From assembly GCA_031414695.1 (NCBI GenBank), contig JANNWG010000062.1, forward strand, positions 1 to 64,000: a stretch of 64,000 nucleotides of DNA, in the 5' to 3' direction. Shown here piece by piece: positions 1 to 8,400 of the stretch. This stretch comes from UKL13-2 sp031414695. GTDB lineage: Bacteria > Pseudomonadota > Gammaproteobacteria > Burkholderiales > Usitatibacteraceae. The stretch's first letter is position 1; every line of letters starts with the position of its first letter. The notes under the pieces were generated by a model. That model was not told the DNA's origin. It made no database searches and was given only the letters and a program-made list of their open reading frames with translations. The position numbers and the translations under genes are program-made.

Positions 1-141
1 GAAATGGTGATGCCAGGCGATAACGTTAAGATCGTGGTGCAGTTGATTGCCCCGATTGCAATGGAAGACGGCTTACGCTTCGCTATCCGTGAAGGCGGTC
101 GTACCGTGGGTGCCGGTGTGGTTTCTAAAGTGTTGAAGTAA
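1..141 (+). CDS. tuf: Elongation factor Tu, C-terminal fragment (5' end outside window)
   Basis: The first 46 codons read in frame to TAA at 139-141 and give the typical EF-Tu C-terminus: MVMPGDNVK early, REGGRTVGAGVV near the end, final VLK. This is part of domain III. EF-Tu delivers aminoacyl-tRNA to the ribosome as a GTP complex in the cytosol. Position directly before rpsJ is the usual str/S10 junction of Proteobacteria. Only the 3' end is present, so whether this is tufA or tufB cannot be told. Confidence 0.96.
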   Translation, partial: EMVMPGDNVKIVVQLIAPIAMEDGLRFAIREGGRTVGAGVVSKVLK

Positions 142-149
142 CGAAAGTC

Positions 150-276
150 GGTTTAGCGTTTAGGGTTGAGGGTTGAGCGTGGTGGTGAAGTAGTAAACAC
201 TGCATAACGCTCTACGTGAAATGCTAAACGCAAAACCACAGTTTCAATTAAATAAGTAACGACCGCATAAGCGGTC
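150..276. repeat. Imperfect inverted repeat and small hairpin between tuf and rpsJ
   Basis: A left arm near 150-180 (GTTTAGCGTTTAGGG) is partly complementary to a right arm near 205-240 (AAATGCTAAACGC). A separate perfect 6 bp hairpin, GACCGC/GCGGTC, lies at 261-276, immediately before the rpsJ ribosome binding site (AAGGAAACG). A loosely similar structure occurs at 50319-50440. A regulatory role in the tuf to rpsJ read-through is possible but only inferred. Confidence 0.45.
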
Positions 277-289
277 AAAAGGAAACGAG

Positions 290-613
290 ATGGCAACAGC
301 ACAACTCGCTAAACAAAAAATTCGGATTCGCCTAAAAGCATTTGACTATCGTTTGATTGATCAGTCGGCCTTGGAAATTGTCGAAACAGCTAAGCGCACT
401 GGCGCGGTCGTTAAAGGTCCGGTTCCACTGCCAACTAAGATTGAGCGATTTGACTTATTGCGTTCACCGCACGTCAATAAAACATCGCGCGATCAAATGG
501 AAATCCGTACACATCTACGTTTGATGGACATTATTGATCCAACAGATAAGACGGTTGATGCGTTGATGAAGCTTGATTTGCCAGCTGGTGTTGATGTTGA
601 GATTAAGCTGTAA
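290..613 (+). CDS. rpsJ: 30S ribosomal protein S10
   Basis: 107 residues, slightly longer than the 103 of E. coli S10. The core is diagnostic: IRIRLKAFDYRLID at the start, PLPTKIERFDLLRSPHVNK in the middle and MKLDLPAGVDVEIKL at the end. S10 sits in the 30S head and also acts as NusE in transcription antitermination. It opens the S10 operon. The ATG follows an AAGGAAACG ribosome binding site. An unusually long gap of about 250 bp separates it from rplC. Confidence 0.98.
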   Translation: MATAQLAKQKIRIRLKAFDYRLIDQSALEIVETAKRTGAVVKGPVPLPTKIERFDLLRSPHVNKTSRDQMEIRTHLRLMDIIDPTDKTVDALMKLDLPAGVDVEIKL

Positions 614-864
614 TTATTGCGTTTGTCACAACAGTAATTGTTTTACTGGTTGATTTATGTCGCGGCGACGCATATAATTTTGCCTCTTCGCAAGAAGTAC
701 TAAGTTGTTAGAATCGTAGTTATTTGTAGTAAGCAATGTATTGAGTCTTAGTAACAGCAAAAAGACCGACATTGTTAAGTAATTAACCCGTTCGCCAATT
801 GTAGCGAACACCGCAGTAAGTCTGATGTATTGATGACTGCTGCGGCTAAACAAAAGGAAATATG
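614..864 (+). other. Long intercistronic region inside the S10 operon
   Basis: About 250 bp with no convincing gene separate rpsJ from rplC, whereas the next S10-operon genes nearly touch. A small hairpin (GTTCGC/GCGAAC) lies at 790-809, and the 3' end carries the rplC ribosome binding site AAGGAAA at 854-860. The minus-strand reading frame at 626-853 has no recognisable product. The gap could hold a promoter or an attenuator-type regulatory structure, but nothing in the sequence proves this. Confidence 0.5.
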
Positions 865-1524
865 ATGAGCCTAGGTCTCGTCGGCCGGAAAGTCGGCATG
901 ACTCGCATATTTGCGGAAGATGGTTCTGCCATCCCTGTAACTGTGCTTGATGTGTCCAACAACCGTGTCACACAACTCAAAACCCCTGAAGTTGATGGGT
1001 ATGCAGGCGTCCAAGTTGCATTCGGAACTCGCCGTGCATCACGCGTGGCTAAGGCGCAAGCCGGTCACTATGCAAAAGCTGGTGTAGAAGCTGGTTCAGT
1101 CGTTAAAGAATTTAACGTCACCGCAGAGAAGCTCGCTGAACTCAAAGTTGGTGAAATTTTGTCAGTTGAGATGTTCACCGTTGGCCAAAAGGTCGATGTG
1201 TCGGGCACCACACTGGGTAAAGGTTTTTCTGGCGTAATTAAGCGTCATCATTTTTCTTCGAATCGTGCCTCGCACGGCAACTCAAAATCGCATAACGTAC
1301 CGGGTTCTATCGGTATGGCGCAAGATCCTGGTCGCGTTTTCCCAGGTAAGCGCATGGCAGGTCACTTGGGTGATGTGTCATCCACCATGCCAATGCTAGA
1401 AGTTGCACGTGTTGACGTAGCGCGTTCGCTTATTTTGGTCAAGGGCGCAGTACCAGGTCATAAAAATGGCACCATCGTGGTACGCCCAGCAGCCAAGACT
1501 CCTGTCAAAAAGGGAGCTAAATAA
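865..1524 (+). CDS. rplC: 50S ribosomal protein L3
   Basis: 219 residues with the L3 start SLGLVGRKVGMT and the conserved segment GMAQDPGRVFPGKRMAGHLG, which includes the glutamine region methylated by PrmB in E. coli. L3 is a primary 23S rRNA binder near the peptidyl transferase centre. Two adjacent ATGs exist at 862 and 865. The AAGGAAA at 854-860 spaces better with 865, so I chose that, but 862 is possible. The stop overlaps the rplD start by one base (TAATG). Confidence 0.97.
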   Translation: MSLGLVGRKVGMTRIFAEDGSAIPVTVLDVSNNRVTQLKTPEVDGYAGVQVAFGTRRASRVAKAQAGHYAKAGVEAGSVVKEFNVTAEKLAELKVGEILSVEMFTVGQKVDVSGTTLGKGFSGVIKRHHFSSNRASHGNSKSHNVPGSIGMAQDPGRVFPGKRMAGHLGDVSSTMPMLEVARVDVARSLILVKGAVPGHKNGTIVVRPAAKTPVKKGAK

Positions 1525-2144
1525 TGGAACTCAAAGTTATCAATGACAAAGGTGCTGCTAATGGTACCGTTGCTGCCTCGGCTGAGTTGTTTGGCCGTGA
1601 CTATAACGAAGCGTTAGTACATCAGCTCGTCACAGCGTATCAAGCCAATGCACGTTCGGGTAACCGCGCGCAAAAGGGCCGCAGTGACGTTCAAAAATCG
1701 ACCAAAAAGCCTTGGCGTCAAAAAGGCACAGGCCGCGCCCGTGCTGGTATGGCGTCTTCGCCTTTGTGGCGTGGCGGTGGTCGGATTTTCCCAAATTCAC
1801 CGGAAGAAAATTTCACGCAAAAAGTTAATCGCAAAATGTATCGCGCTGGTATCGCCGCGATCCTTTCGCAGCTAGTGCGTGAAAATCGTTTGTCAGTTGT
1901 TGATGACATCAGCTTAGATGCACCTAAAACCAAAGGGCTAGTGTCAATGCTCAAAGGTATGGGCATGGAGCAGGTGCTAATCATTACTGAGAATTACAAC
2001 GAAAATTTATACTTATCGTCACGTAACTTAGAGCACGTCATGGTGCTTGAAGCCAAGCACGCTGACCCGGTTAACCTCATTCGTTTTGCTAACGTGGTAT
2101 TGACCAAAGGTGCGGTCAAACAATTTGAAGAGGTGCTCGCATGA
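1524..2144 (+). CDS. rplD: 50S ribosomal protein L4
   Basis: 206 residues. The extended loop with PWRQKGTGRARAGMASSPLWRGGG and the following FPNSPEENF are L4 hallmarks. L4 lines the peptide exit tunnel, and in E. coli it represses its own S10 operon by binding the leader RNA. The start overlaps the rplC stop by one base and the stop overlaps the rplW start by four bases, indicating translational coupling. Confidence 0.98.
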   Translation: MELKVINDKGAANGTVAASAELFGRDYNEALVHQLVTAYQANARSGNRAQKGRSDVQKSTKKPWRQKGTGRARAGMASSPLWRGGGRIFPNSPEENFTQKVNRKMYRAGIAAILSQLVRENRLSVVDDISLDAPKTKGLVSMLKGMGMEQVLIITENYNENLYLSSRNLEHVMVLEAKHADPVNLIRFANVVLTKGAVKQFEEVLA

Positions 2145-2449
2145 ATCTCGAACGTCTAATGACGGTCATCTTGCGACCCGTCATCTCCGAAAAAGCCACC
2201 ATGGTGGCTGATAAGCAAAAGCAGGTTGTTTTTGAAGTGCTCAAGAGCGCTACAAAAGCTGACGTAAAAGCTGCCGTCGAATTGTTGTTTAAAGAGCAAA
2301 AAGTCGAAGTTGCTAGCGTCAATATCGTTAATCAAAAAGGCAAAGCAAAGCGTCACGGACGTTTTGAAGGCCGTCGCAATCATGTCAAAAAGGCTTATGT
2401 CTCTTTGAAGGGTGAAGGCGATATTCAATTCACGGAAGGAGCAGCATAA
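2141..2449 (+). CDS. rplW: 50S ribosomal protein L23
   Basis: 102 residues, typical L23 length. It has RPVISEKATMVADKQKQVVF near the N-terminus and the basic loop KGKAKRHGRFEGRR. L23 lies at the exit of the peptide tunnel and is the docking site for trigger factor and SRP. ATG overlaps the rplD stop (ATGA), and its own stop shares one base with the rplB ATG. Confidence 0.97.
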   Translation: MNLERLMTVILRPVISEKATMVADKQKQVVFEVLKSATKADVKAAVELLFKEQKVEVASVNIVNQKGKAKRHGRFEGRRNHVKKAYVSLKGEGDIQFTEGAA

Positions 2450-3270
2450 TGGCTCTGGTCAAAACTAAACCAACTTCCCCCGGTCGTCGCAGTATGCTCA
2501 AAGTGGTTAACGCCGCTTTGCATAAAGGCGCACCATACGCACCATTGCTTGAGCCACAATCTAAAAACGCGGGTCGTAACCATCACGGTCACATCACCAC
2601 GCGTCATCAGGGCGGCGGTCATAAGCAGCACTATCGCATCATCGACTTTAAGCGTAATGATAAAGACGGTATTGTGGCTAAGGTAGAGCGTCTTGAGTAC
2701 GACCCTAACCGCAGCGCAAACATCGTTTTGTTATGCTACGCGGACGGCGAGCGTCGTTACATGATTGCTCCTAAAGGTGTCGAAGTAGGCCAGCCAGTTG
2801 TGTCAGGTCAAGATGCGCCGATCAAGGTCGGTAATTGCTTGCCTATCCGCAATATTCCAGTCGGTTCTACCATTCACTGTATCGAACTATTGCCCGGAAA
2901 AGGTGCGCAGTTAGCGCGTTCGGCTGGTGCATCTGTACAGTTGCTTGCACGTGAAGGCTTATACGCCCAGTTGCGTATGCGCTCTGGCGAAATTCGCAAA
3001 GTACACGTTGATTGCCGCGCCACTATTGGTGAAGTCGGCAATGCAGAACACGGTCTTCGCGTCATCGGCAAAGCCGGTGCAAATCGTTGGCGTGGTTGGC
3101 GTCCTACTGTTCGCGGTATTTGTATGAACCCAGTTGATCACCCGCACGGTGGTCGTTCAAACGGCGGTGGTCATCCTCGCACGCCATGGGGTCAAGCGAC
3201 TAAGGGTCTCAAGACACGTACTAATAAGCGCACGCAGAACATGATCGTTCGCGATCGTCGGAAAGGTTAA
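2449..3270 (+). CDS. rplB: 50S ribosomal protein L2
   Basis: 273 residues, the same length as E. coli L2. It begins ALVKTKPTSPGRRSMLKVV and contains GGGHKQHYRIIDFKR and the C-terminal MNPVDHPHGGRSNGGGHP, with the conserved histidine linked to peptidyl transferase function. L2 binds 23S rRNA domain IV and forms an intersubunit bridge. It is followed five bases later by rpsS. Confidence 0.98.
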   Translation: MALVKTKPTSPGRRSMLKVVNAALHKGAPYAPLLEPQSKNAGRNHHGHITTRHQGGGHKQHYRIIDFKRNDKDGIVAKVERLEYDPNRSANIVLLCYADGERRYMIAPKGVEVGQPVVSGQDAPIKVGNCLPIRNIPVGSTIHCIELLPGKGAQLARSAGASVQLLAREGLYAQLRMRSGEIRKVHVDCRATIGEVGNAEHGLRVIGKAGANRWRGWRPTVRGICMNPVDHPHGGRSNGGGHPRTPWGQATKGLKTRTNKRTQNMIVRDRRKG

Positions 3271-3275
3271 TCGCC

Positions 3276-3563
3276 ATGTCACGTTCCATTAAAAAAGGCC
3301 CGTTTGTAGACGGTCACTTGGCAGCCAAAGTTGAAAAAGCTGCATTAAACAAAGATAGAAAGCCGATCAACACTTGGTCGCGTCGTTCTACCATCCTGCC
3401 TGATTTTGTTGGCCTCACCATCGCGGTTCATAACGGTAAGCAACACATCCCCGTTTTTGTTAGCGAAAATATGGTAGGTCATAAGCTAGGCGAATTCGCG
3501 CTGACACGCACCTTCAAAGGCCATCCAGCCGATAAGAAGGCAGCATCCTCGGCCAAGAAATAG
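3276..3563 (+). CDS. rpsS: 30S ribosomal protein S19
   Basis: 95 residues. SRSIKKGPFVDGHLAAKVE at the start and GHKLGEFALTRTFKGH near the end identify S19, which pairs with S13 in the 30S head and contacts the A-site tRNA region. It lies between rplB and rplV in the conserved order, with short intergenic spacers. Confidence 0.98.
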   Translation: MSRSIKKGPFVDGHLAAKVEKAALNKDRKPINTWSRRSTILPDFVGLTIAVHNGKQHIPVFVSENMVGHKLGEFALTRTFKGHPADKKAASSAKK

Positions 3564-3574
3564 GAGCACACACC

Positions 3575-3913
3575 ATGAATGTATCTGCCAATCTTTGGGG
3601 TGTACGCCTCTCCGCACAAAAGGGTCGCTTAGTTGCTGACTTGATTCGCGGTAAAAAAGTTGACCAAGCCCTCAACATCTTGACTTTCACGCCAAAAAAA
3701 GGCGCGACGATCATTAAAAAGGTGTTGGAATCCGCCATCGCAAATGCCGAGCATAACAACGGCGCTGATATTGACGATCTGAGTGTAGCTAAGATCATTG
3801 TCGAAAAAGGCCCAGTGTTGAAGCGCTTCACCGCGCGCGCAAAAGGCCGTGGTAACCGCATCGTCAAACCGACATGTCACGTATTTGTGACCGTCGGCGA
3901 CGGCAAGCAATAG
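3575..3913 (+). CDS. rplV: 50S ribosomal protein L22
   Basis: 112 residues against 110 in E. coli. The body LSAQKGRLVADLIRGKKVDQ and the segment VLESAIANAEHNNGADIDDL are near-invariant L22 signatures, followed by the basic beta-hairpin (RAKGRGNRI) that reaches into the exit tunnel. An AGGAG lies about eight bases before the ATG. Macrolide resistance mutations in other species fall in this hairpin; it looks ordinary here. Confidence 0.98.
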   Translation: MNVSANLWGVRLSAQKGRLVADLIRGKKVDQALNILTFTPKKGATIIKKVLESAIANAEHNNGADIDDLSVAKIIVEKGPVLKRFTARAKGRGNRIVKPTCHVFVTVGDGKQ

Positions 3914-3921
3914 GAGTCACG

Positions 3922-4650
3922 ATGGGACAAAAAATCTCACCAACCGGTTTTCGTTTAGCGGTAACCAAGAACTTCTCATCGAAGTGGTATGCCAATAGCA
4001 AAAACTTCCCGATCATGTTGCTTGAGGACATCAAAGTCCGCACCTATTTGAAAAAGAAATTGGCGAGCGCATCGGTTAGCAAGATTATCATTGAGCGTCC
4101 TGCAAAAAACGCAAAAATTACAATCTTCTCTTCACGTCCCGGTGTTGTTATCGGTAAAAAAGGCGAAGACATCGAGACATTGCGCGTTAACTTATCTAAG
4201 TTGATGGGCGTACCAGTTCACGTCAACATCGAAGAAGTTCGCAAGCCAGAAACTGACGCACAATTGATCGCTGACGGTATTACTGCCCAGCTTGAAAAGC
4301 GTGTCATGTTCCGTCGTGCAATGAAGCGCGCTATGCAAAACGCCATGCGCTTAGGCGCACAGGGGATCAAAATCACCTCAGCTGGTCGTTTAAATGGTGC
4401 TGAGATTGCACGTACCGAATGGTATCGTGAAGGTCGCGTGCCATTGCATACACTGCGTGCTGATATTGACCAAGGTTTCTCCGAAGCACACACAACATAC
4501 GGTGTGATCGGCGTACAAGTTCTCGTCTATAAAGGCAATATGTTGGCAAAGGGCGAAACGCCAGTTGCCGCACCAGAGCCACAAGCAGAGCCATCGCGTA
4601 AGCCGCGTGGCCGCGCAGGAGCAGGAGCGAAAAATGCTGCAACCAGCTAG
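3922..4650 (+). CDS. rpsC: 30S ribosomal protein S3
   Basis: 242 residues. Translation surely starts at the ATG at 3922 (MGQKISPTGFRLAVTK), preceded by AGGAG at 3912-3916, although the frame is open further upstream. It has the KH-domain motif SSRPGVVIGKKGEDIE and the RTEWYREGRVPLHTLRADID block typical of S3. The C-terminus ends in an Ala/Pro/Lys-rich tail (KPRGRAGAGAKNAATS). S3 helps form the mRNA entry site and has helicase activity. It overlaps the rplP start by 17 bases. Confidence 0.97.
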   Translation: MGQKISPTGFRLAVTKNFSSKWYANSKNFPIMLLEDIKVRTYLKKKLASASVSKIIIERPAKNAKITIFSSRPGVVIGKKGEDIETLRVNLSKLMGVPVHVNIEEVRKPETDAQLIADGITAQLEKRVMFRRAMKRAMQNAMRLGAQGIKITSAGRLNGAEIARTEWYREGRVPLHTLRADIDQGFSEAHTTYGVIGVQVLVYKGNMLAKGETPVAAPEPQAEPSRKPRGRAGAGAKNAATS

Positions 4651-5047
4651 AAGAAAATATCGTAAAGAACAAAAAGGCCGTAACAAAGGTATCGCCACTA
4701 CGGGTGCCAAAGTTTCGTTCGGTGAATACGGCTTAAAAGCCGTTGGCCGTGGTCGTTTGACTGCCCGCCAAATCGAAGCCGCCCGTCGTGCCATGACCCG
4801 TCATATTAAGCGTGGTGGCCGCGTGTGGATTCGCATTTTCCCAGACAAGCCAATCTCGAAAAAACCAGCTGAAGTCCGCATGGGTAACGGTAAAGGTTCC
4901 CCTGAGTACTATGTTGCTGAGATTCAGCCAGGCAAGGTGCTCTACGAGATGGACGGCGTGCAAGAGTCGCTCGCGCGTGAAGCCTTCGCGTTAGCTGCCG
5001 CCAAGCTACCGATTAAGACCACCTTCGTGCATCGCATGTTGGGCTAG
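4634..5047 (+). CDS. rplP: 50S ribosomal protein L16
   Basis: 137 residues, the family norm. I place the start at 4634 (MLQPARRKYRKEQKGRN), the standard L16 N-terminus. It has GCAGGAGCG as ribosome binding site inside the 3' end of rpsC, so the two genes overlap by 17 bases. The GRVWIRIFPDKPISKKPAEVRMGNG core is diagnostic. L16 organises the A-site tRNA pocket of the 50S subunit. Confidence 0.97.
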   Translation: MLQPARRKYRKEQKGRNKGIATTGAKVSFGEYGLKAVGRGRLTARQIEAARRAMTRHIKRGGRVWIRIFPDKPISKKPAEVRMGNGKGSPEYYVAEIQPGKVLYEMDGVQESLAREAFALAAAKLPIKTTFVHRMLG

Positions 5048-5061
5048 ACTAAGGAAACGCC

Positions 5062-5256
5062 ATGAATACCAAAGAAATGCGGGCGAAATCCCCGGAAGAG
5101 TTAAACAAAGAGTTGCTTGAACTTCGCAAGGCACAGTTTTCAATGCGCATGCAAGTGGCAACACAGCAGATGACTAAAACCACCGAGCTTGGTCGTGTGA
5201 AGCGTGAAGTTGCGCAGATCAAAACCATCCTAACCGAAAAAGCGAGGGCTGCATAA
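5062..5256 (+). CDS. rpmC: 50S ribosomal protein L29
   Basis: 64 residues. It has the two-helix L29 pattern: MRAKSPEELNKELLELRKAQFSMRM, then RVKREVAQIKTILTE. L29 sits beside L23 at the tunnel exit. Its TAA shares a base with the rpsQ ATG (TAATG), so the two are probably coupled. The ribosome binding site is AAGGAAACG. Confidence 0.97.
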   Translation: MNTKEMRAKSPEELNKELLELRKAQFSMRMQVATQQMTKTTELGRVKREVAQIKTILTEKARAA

Positions 5257-5540
5257 TGACCGCAACTGCTACTAACACTGCTGCTGCATCAACAAAGCGC
5301 ACCCTAACCGGTATCATCACCAGCGACAAAATGGATAAAACCGTGACCGTCTTGGTTGAGCGTGCTGTTAAGCATCCGATCCTAGGCAAAATGGTTCGTA
5401 GATCAAAGAAATATCACGCACACAGCCCGAACAATGAGTTCAAGCAAGGCGATACCGTGATGATCGAAGAGACCCGTCCTGTATCAAAAACTAAGGCTTG
5501 GGCTGTTTCTAAGTTGTTGGAAAAAGCGAAAGTTGAGTAA
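5256..5540 (+). CDS. rpsQ: 30S ribosomal protein S17
   Basis: 94 residues, about ten longer than E. coli S17 because of an N-terminal Ala/Thr-rich extension (TATATNTAAASTK). The core RTLTGIITSDKMDKTVTVLVER and HPILGKMVRRSKKYHAH is standard. S17 is a primary 16S rRNA binder. In most bacteria rplN follows at once; here the operon instead ends in an intrinsic terminator and rplN is 47 kb away. Confidence 0.97.
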   Translation: MTATATNTAAASTKRTLTGIITSDKMDKTVTVLVERAVKHPILGKMVRRSKKYHAHSPNNEFKQGDTVMIEETRPVSKTKAWAVSKLLEKAKVE

Positions 5541-5561
5541 TGATTTTTGCAATGTTTTTTT

Positions 5562-5589
5562 GAAAAAGCCCGCGTCAGCGGGCTTTTTC
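5562..5589 (+). terminator. Intrinsic terminator ending the S10 operon
   Basis: A perfect 12 bp stem, GAAAAAGCCCGC paired with GCGGGCTTTTTC around a GTCA loop, starts 21 bases after the rpsQ stop and ends in a T run. It would stop transcription after rpsQ and so make the S10 genes a closed unit separate from spc. Confidence 0.93.
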
Positions 5590-5636
5590 ACTTATTTTTT
5601 GAGTGCGATGGCTGAGTGCAAGCATTCGCTGACAGC

Positions 5637-5670
5637 AGCTATACTGCGTGATGCAAAGAAAAGAATATTG
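5637..5670 (+). repeat. Motif Q copy 1, upstream of an orphan gene
   Basis: AGCTATACTGCG, then GATGCAAAG and AATATTG, matches the recurring motif also seen at 8364, 12214 and 24557. It ends nine bases before the ATG of the orphan gene at 5679. It could be a shared promoter/leader or the footprint of a mobile cassette; I cannot decide which. Confidence 0.55.
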
Positions 5671-5678
5671 AGCCCATA

Positions 5679-6287
5679 ATGACTCTCGCAGATATCTCTC
5701 CACTCATTTCAGCCGTCGCCTTAGTTATATCTCTGTTCACGTTATGGTTCACTTCTCTTCGCAGAGGTGCTGTACGGAGCACACATCCTTCATTTATTGC
5801 AATCCGCTACGACTTCATTGCCGGAAAAGCACCACAAGCTAAAATTTTTTTTCGAGCCTTGCTTTACAGCACTAGTAAACGCGGTCAGGTCATCGAGAGC
5901 CTCTCTCTCCGCGTTCGTGAAGGATCACGAAATGTAGAATTTTCATTCTGGGGTCTCGGAGATAAAGATCTAATTCGAGGCAGCGGGCTTTTCGCTCCTG
6001 ATACTGGGGTGGCCACAAATCATCACTTCAACCCAACCGACGCCGAAACACCTTTTCTCTTCTCGGGTGGTTTGTACTCGTTAGAGCTTTTCGCAAAGTT
6101 GGTTGGAACTGAGAGCCCCATTTCGCTATGGAATGTGACCATCGATGTCCCGGCTGAAGTCTTCGGTACATCCATAGCCCGTGAGAAGGCAATCTTCTAC
6201 AGTTGGTCTCCGGCAAAGCGTTCCTATATTGTTTCAATCGAAAATCGGCATGATTCAGCTCCTGTACTTTCCGACCAACACGCCTAA
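5679..6287 (+). CDS. Orphan membrane-anchored protein
   Basis: 202 residues, not recognised. Residues about 5-27 (LADISPLISAVALVISLFTLWFT) form one hydrophobic segment followed by basic residues (SLRRG), which suggests an N-terminal anchor with the rest in the cytoplasm. The remainder is beta-rich and soluble. Motif Q lies directly upstream and no strong ribosome binding site is visible. It stands alone between the S10 terminator and an oxidoreductase gene on the same strand. The stop lies in GCCTAAC, which resembles half of an integron attC site, but no partner half follows. Function unknown. Confidence 0.65.
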   Translation: MTLADISPLISAVALVISLFTLWFTSLRRGAVRSTHPSFIAIRYDFIAGKAPQAKIFFRALLYSTSKRGQVIESLSLRVREGSRNVEFSFWGLGDKDLIRGSGLFAPDTGVATNHHFNPTDAETPFLFSGGLYSLELFAKLVGTESPISLWNVTIDVPAEVFGTSIAREKAIFYSWSPAKRSYIVSIENRHDSAPVLSDQHA

Positions 6288-6405
6288 CTCTTCTATTGCT
6301 AGCAGGCGGAGTGTGGCCATAGCGAAGCATGCACACCTTCTGAGCAGACTTCGTGAGCGCAACTTTTTCTGATCATTACGTCCATTTGCAGGATAACCAT
6401 CTGCC

Positions 6406-8094
6406 ATGCTCCGCCTAACCGAAATCAAACTCCCACTCCCTGACGAAGACAAAGACGACATCGAAGTCTTACGCACTCTAGTCGCGCAGCGGCTAAAAAT
6501 TCCTGCAAGTGAAGTGCAATCGCTCAGTATTTATCGTCGCGGCTACGACGCGCGTAAAAAATCGCAAATATTGCTGGTCTATTCGCTTGATGTGGCCGTT
6601 AAAAACGAAGCGGCGATACTCGAAAAATTTCGTGGCGATCCTAAAGTTAGCCTCACGCCAGACAGCAGCTATAAATTTGTCGCGCAGGCATCACCAACTA
6701 CGACTGAGCCGCGCCCCATCATCATCGGTATGGGGCCTTGCGGTTTATTTGCCGCGCTCACGTTGGCGCAAATGGGCTTTCGCCCTATTGTGTTGGAGCG
6801 TGGCAAGGCAGTGCGTGAGCGCACGCAAGACACTTGGGGGCTATGGCGTAAATCGACCTTGAATCCTGAGTCAAATGTGCAATTCGGCGAAGGCGGCGCT
6901 GGGACTTTTTCAGACGGCAAGTTGTGGAGCCAAATCAAAGACCCGTTTTTTCTCACGCGCAAAGTACTCACCGAATTTGTCACCGCCGGTGCGCCGCCAG
7001 AGATCATGTACGTCTCTAAGCCGCACATCGGCACTTTCAAATTAGTCTCGATGATCGAAATCATGCGTGCCAATATTGAGTCCCTCGGCGGCGAGATTCG
7101 CTTCTCGCAAAAAGTCGTTGATGTGGAGATTGAAGAAACAAATGGCGCACGCCAAGTACGCGGCGTGGTGCTAGAAAATGGTGAAACGCTTCGCACCAAT
7201 CATCTTGTACTTGCCATCGGCCACAGCGCGCGCGATACGTTTTATCAATTACATAAACGCGGTGTATTCGTTGAATCCAAACCATTCTCCATCGGCTTTC
7301 GTATCGAGCATCCGCAAGGCTTAATTGACCGCGCCAGATTCGGCGTGAATGCCGGCCATCCCGTACTTGGCGCCGCAGATTACAAGCTTGTCCACCACGC
7401 CAGTAACGGCCGATCCGTCTATTCATTTTGCATGTGCCCGGGCGGCACAGTGGTCGCGGCGACATCCGAAGTCGGGCGCGTGGTCACCAACGGCATGAGC
7501 CAATACTCACGCAATGAACGCAACGCCAACGCAGGCATCGTCGTCGGCATCACGCCTGCACGCGACTACCCAGAGCACCTACTCGCAGGCATTGATTTTC
7601 AGCGCCGCTGGGAAGAGGCCGCCTTTGTCGCAGGCGGATCAAACTACTTTGCGCCCGCCCAGCTCGTCGGCGATTTTCTCGATGGCCGCGCTTCCACCGC
7701 GTTGGCCTCCGTTACGCCATCCTACAAACCCGGCGTGACGATGACGGATTTATCAAGCTGCGTGCCCGCATTTGTGATTGACGCCGTGCGCGAAGCACTC
7801 CCCGCGTTCGACCAGCAAATCAAAGGCTTCGCCATGCGTGACGCCGTGCTCACAGGCGTGGAAACGCGCACCTCCGCTCCCATTCGTATCACGCGACGTG
7901 ATGATAATTTTCAAAGCGTGAATACAATTGGCCTCTTCCCCGCAGGCGAAGGTGCAGGCTACGCGGGCGGCATCATGAGCGCGGGTGTCGATGGCATCAA
8001 GGTCGCTGAAGCGGTGGCGCTATCCATGCTCGGCTCTACAGTCACCACGCGGCATAAGCGGGTGGTGGTGGATGAAATGGCGAGTCCTTATTAA
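6406..8094 (+). CDS. FAD-dependent oxidoreductase (COG2509-like)
   Basis: 562 residues. After a roughly 100-residue N-terminal domain, a Rossmann FAD-binding motif appears (IIIGMGPCGLFAALTLAQMG, then VLERG about 30 residues further on). Later blocks VQFGEGGAGTFSDGKL and the C-terminal PAGEGAGYAGGIMSAGVDG fit the uncharacterised COG2509 NAD(P)/FAD-dependent dehydrogenases. Those are cytosolic flavoproteins of unknown substrate. No signal peptide is seen. It is a single gene on its strand, followed by an element P copy. The family is confident; the reaction is not. Confidence 0.85.
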   Translation: MLRLTEIKLPLPDEDKDDIEVLRTLVAQRLKIPASEVQSLSIYRRGYDARKKSQILLVYSLDVAVKNEAAILEKFRGDPKVSLTPDSSYKFVAQASPTTTEPRPIIIGMGPCGLFAALTLAQMGFRPIVLERGKAVRERTQDTWGLWRKSTLNPESNVQFGEGGAGTFSDGKLWSQIKDPFFLTRKVLTEFVTAGAPPEIMYVSKPHIGTFKLVSMIEIMRANIESLGGEIRFSQKVVDVEIEETNGARQVRGVVLENGETLRTNHLVLAIGHSARDTFYQLHKRGVFVESKPFSIGFRIEHPQGLIDRARFGVNAGHPVLGAADYKLVHHASNGRSVYSFCMCPGGTVVAATSEVGRVVTNGMSQYSRNERNANAGIVVGITPARDYPEHLLAGIDFQRRWEEAAFVAGGSNYFAPAQLVGDFLDGRASTALASVTPSYKPGVTMTDLSSCVPAFVIDAVREALPAFDQQIKGFAMRDAVLTGVETRTSAPIRITRRDDNFQSVNTIGLFPAGEGAGYAGGIMSAGVDGIKVAEAVALSMLGSTVTTRHKRVVVDEMASPY

Positions 8095-8100
8095 AAAGTG

Positions 8101-8166
8101 AAACTCGCCTATTGGCGGGTAGTTTCAGGCAAAAATGGCTGGAAAGAATCATCAATCGGCGAATTT
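8101..8166. repeat. Element P copy A
   Basis: An imperfect palindrome. The left arm AAACTCGCCTATTGGCGGG pairs with the right arm ATCAATCGGCGAATTT around a centre containing GTTTCAGGC and ATGGCTGGAA. It begins six bases after the oxidoreductase stop. It belongs to a family of at least eleven intergenic copies in this window. Confidence 0.75.
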
Positions 8167-8363
8167 GCAGATTTATACCAACCTCAAGAGTTGTCATTCC
8201 AAACGCGTTGAGGAATCTGCTTGCTGGATGGAAGCAAGTGTATGGCGGGCAAGTTTCATCTGCCAAAGCGGTTCGTTCTCATCTAAACTTCGGTGGATAC
8301 GTCTGCTAGCAAGCTATAGGCATTTAACCCTATTTCGCATTTGCAGTGGCATGCATTGAGAAC

Positions 8364-8400
8364 AGTTATATTGCGGTGATGCAAAATAAACCATATTGGG
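8364..8400 (+). repeat. Motif Q copy 2
   Basis: AGTTATATTGCGGTGATGC followed by AAAATAAACCATATTGGG. This is the longest form of the motif, ending about 40 bases before the ATG at 8440. The second half (AACCATATTG) recurs at 24410 and, with changes, at 12240. Confidence 0.6.

Noticed and set aside
626..853. Possible minus-strand gene in the rpsJ-rplC gap
   Set aside because: The 75-residue product is low-complexity, has no ribosome binding site and matches no family; the gap is more likely regulatory.
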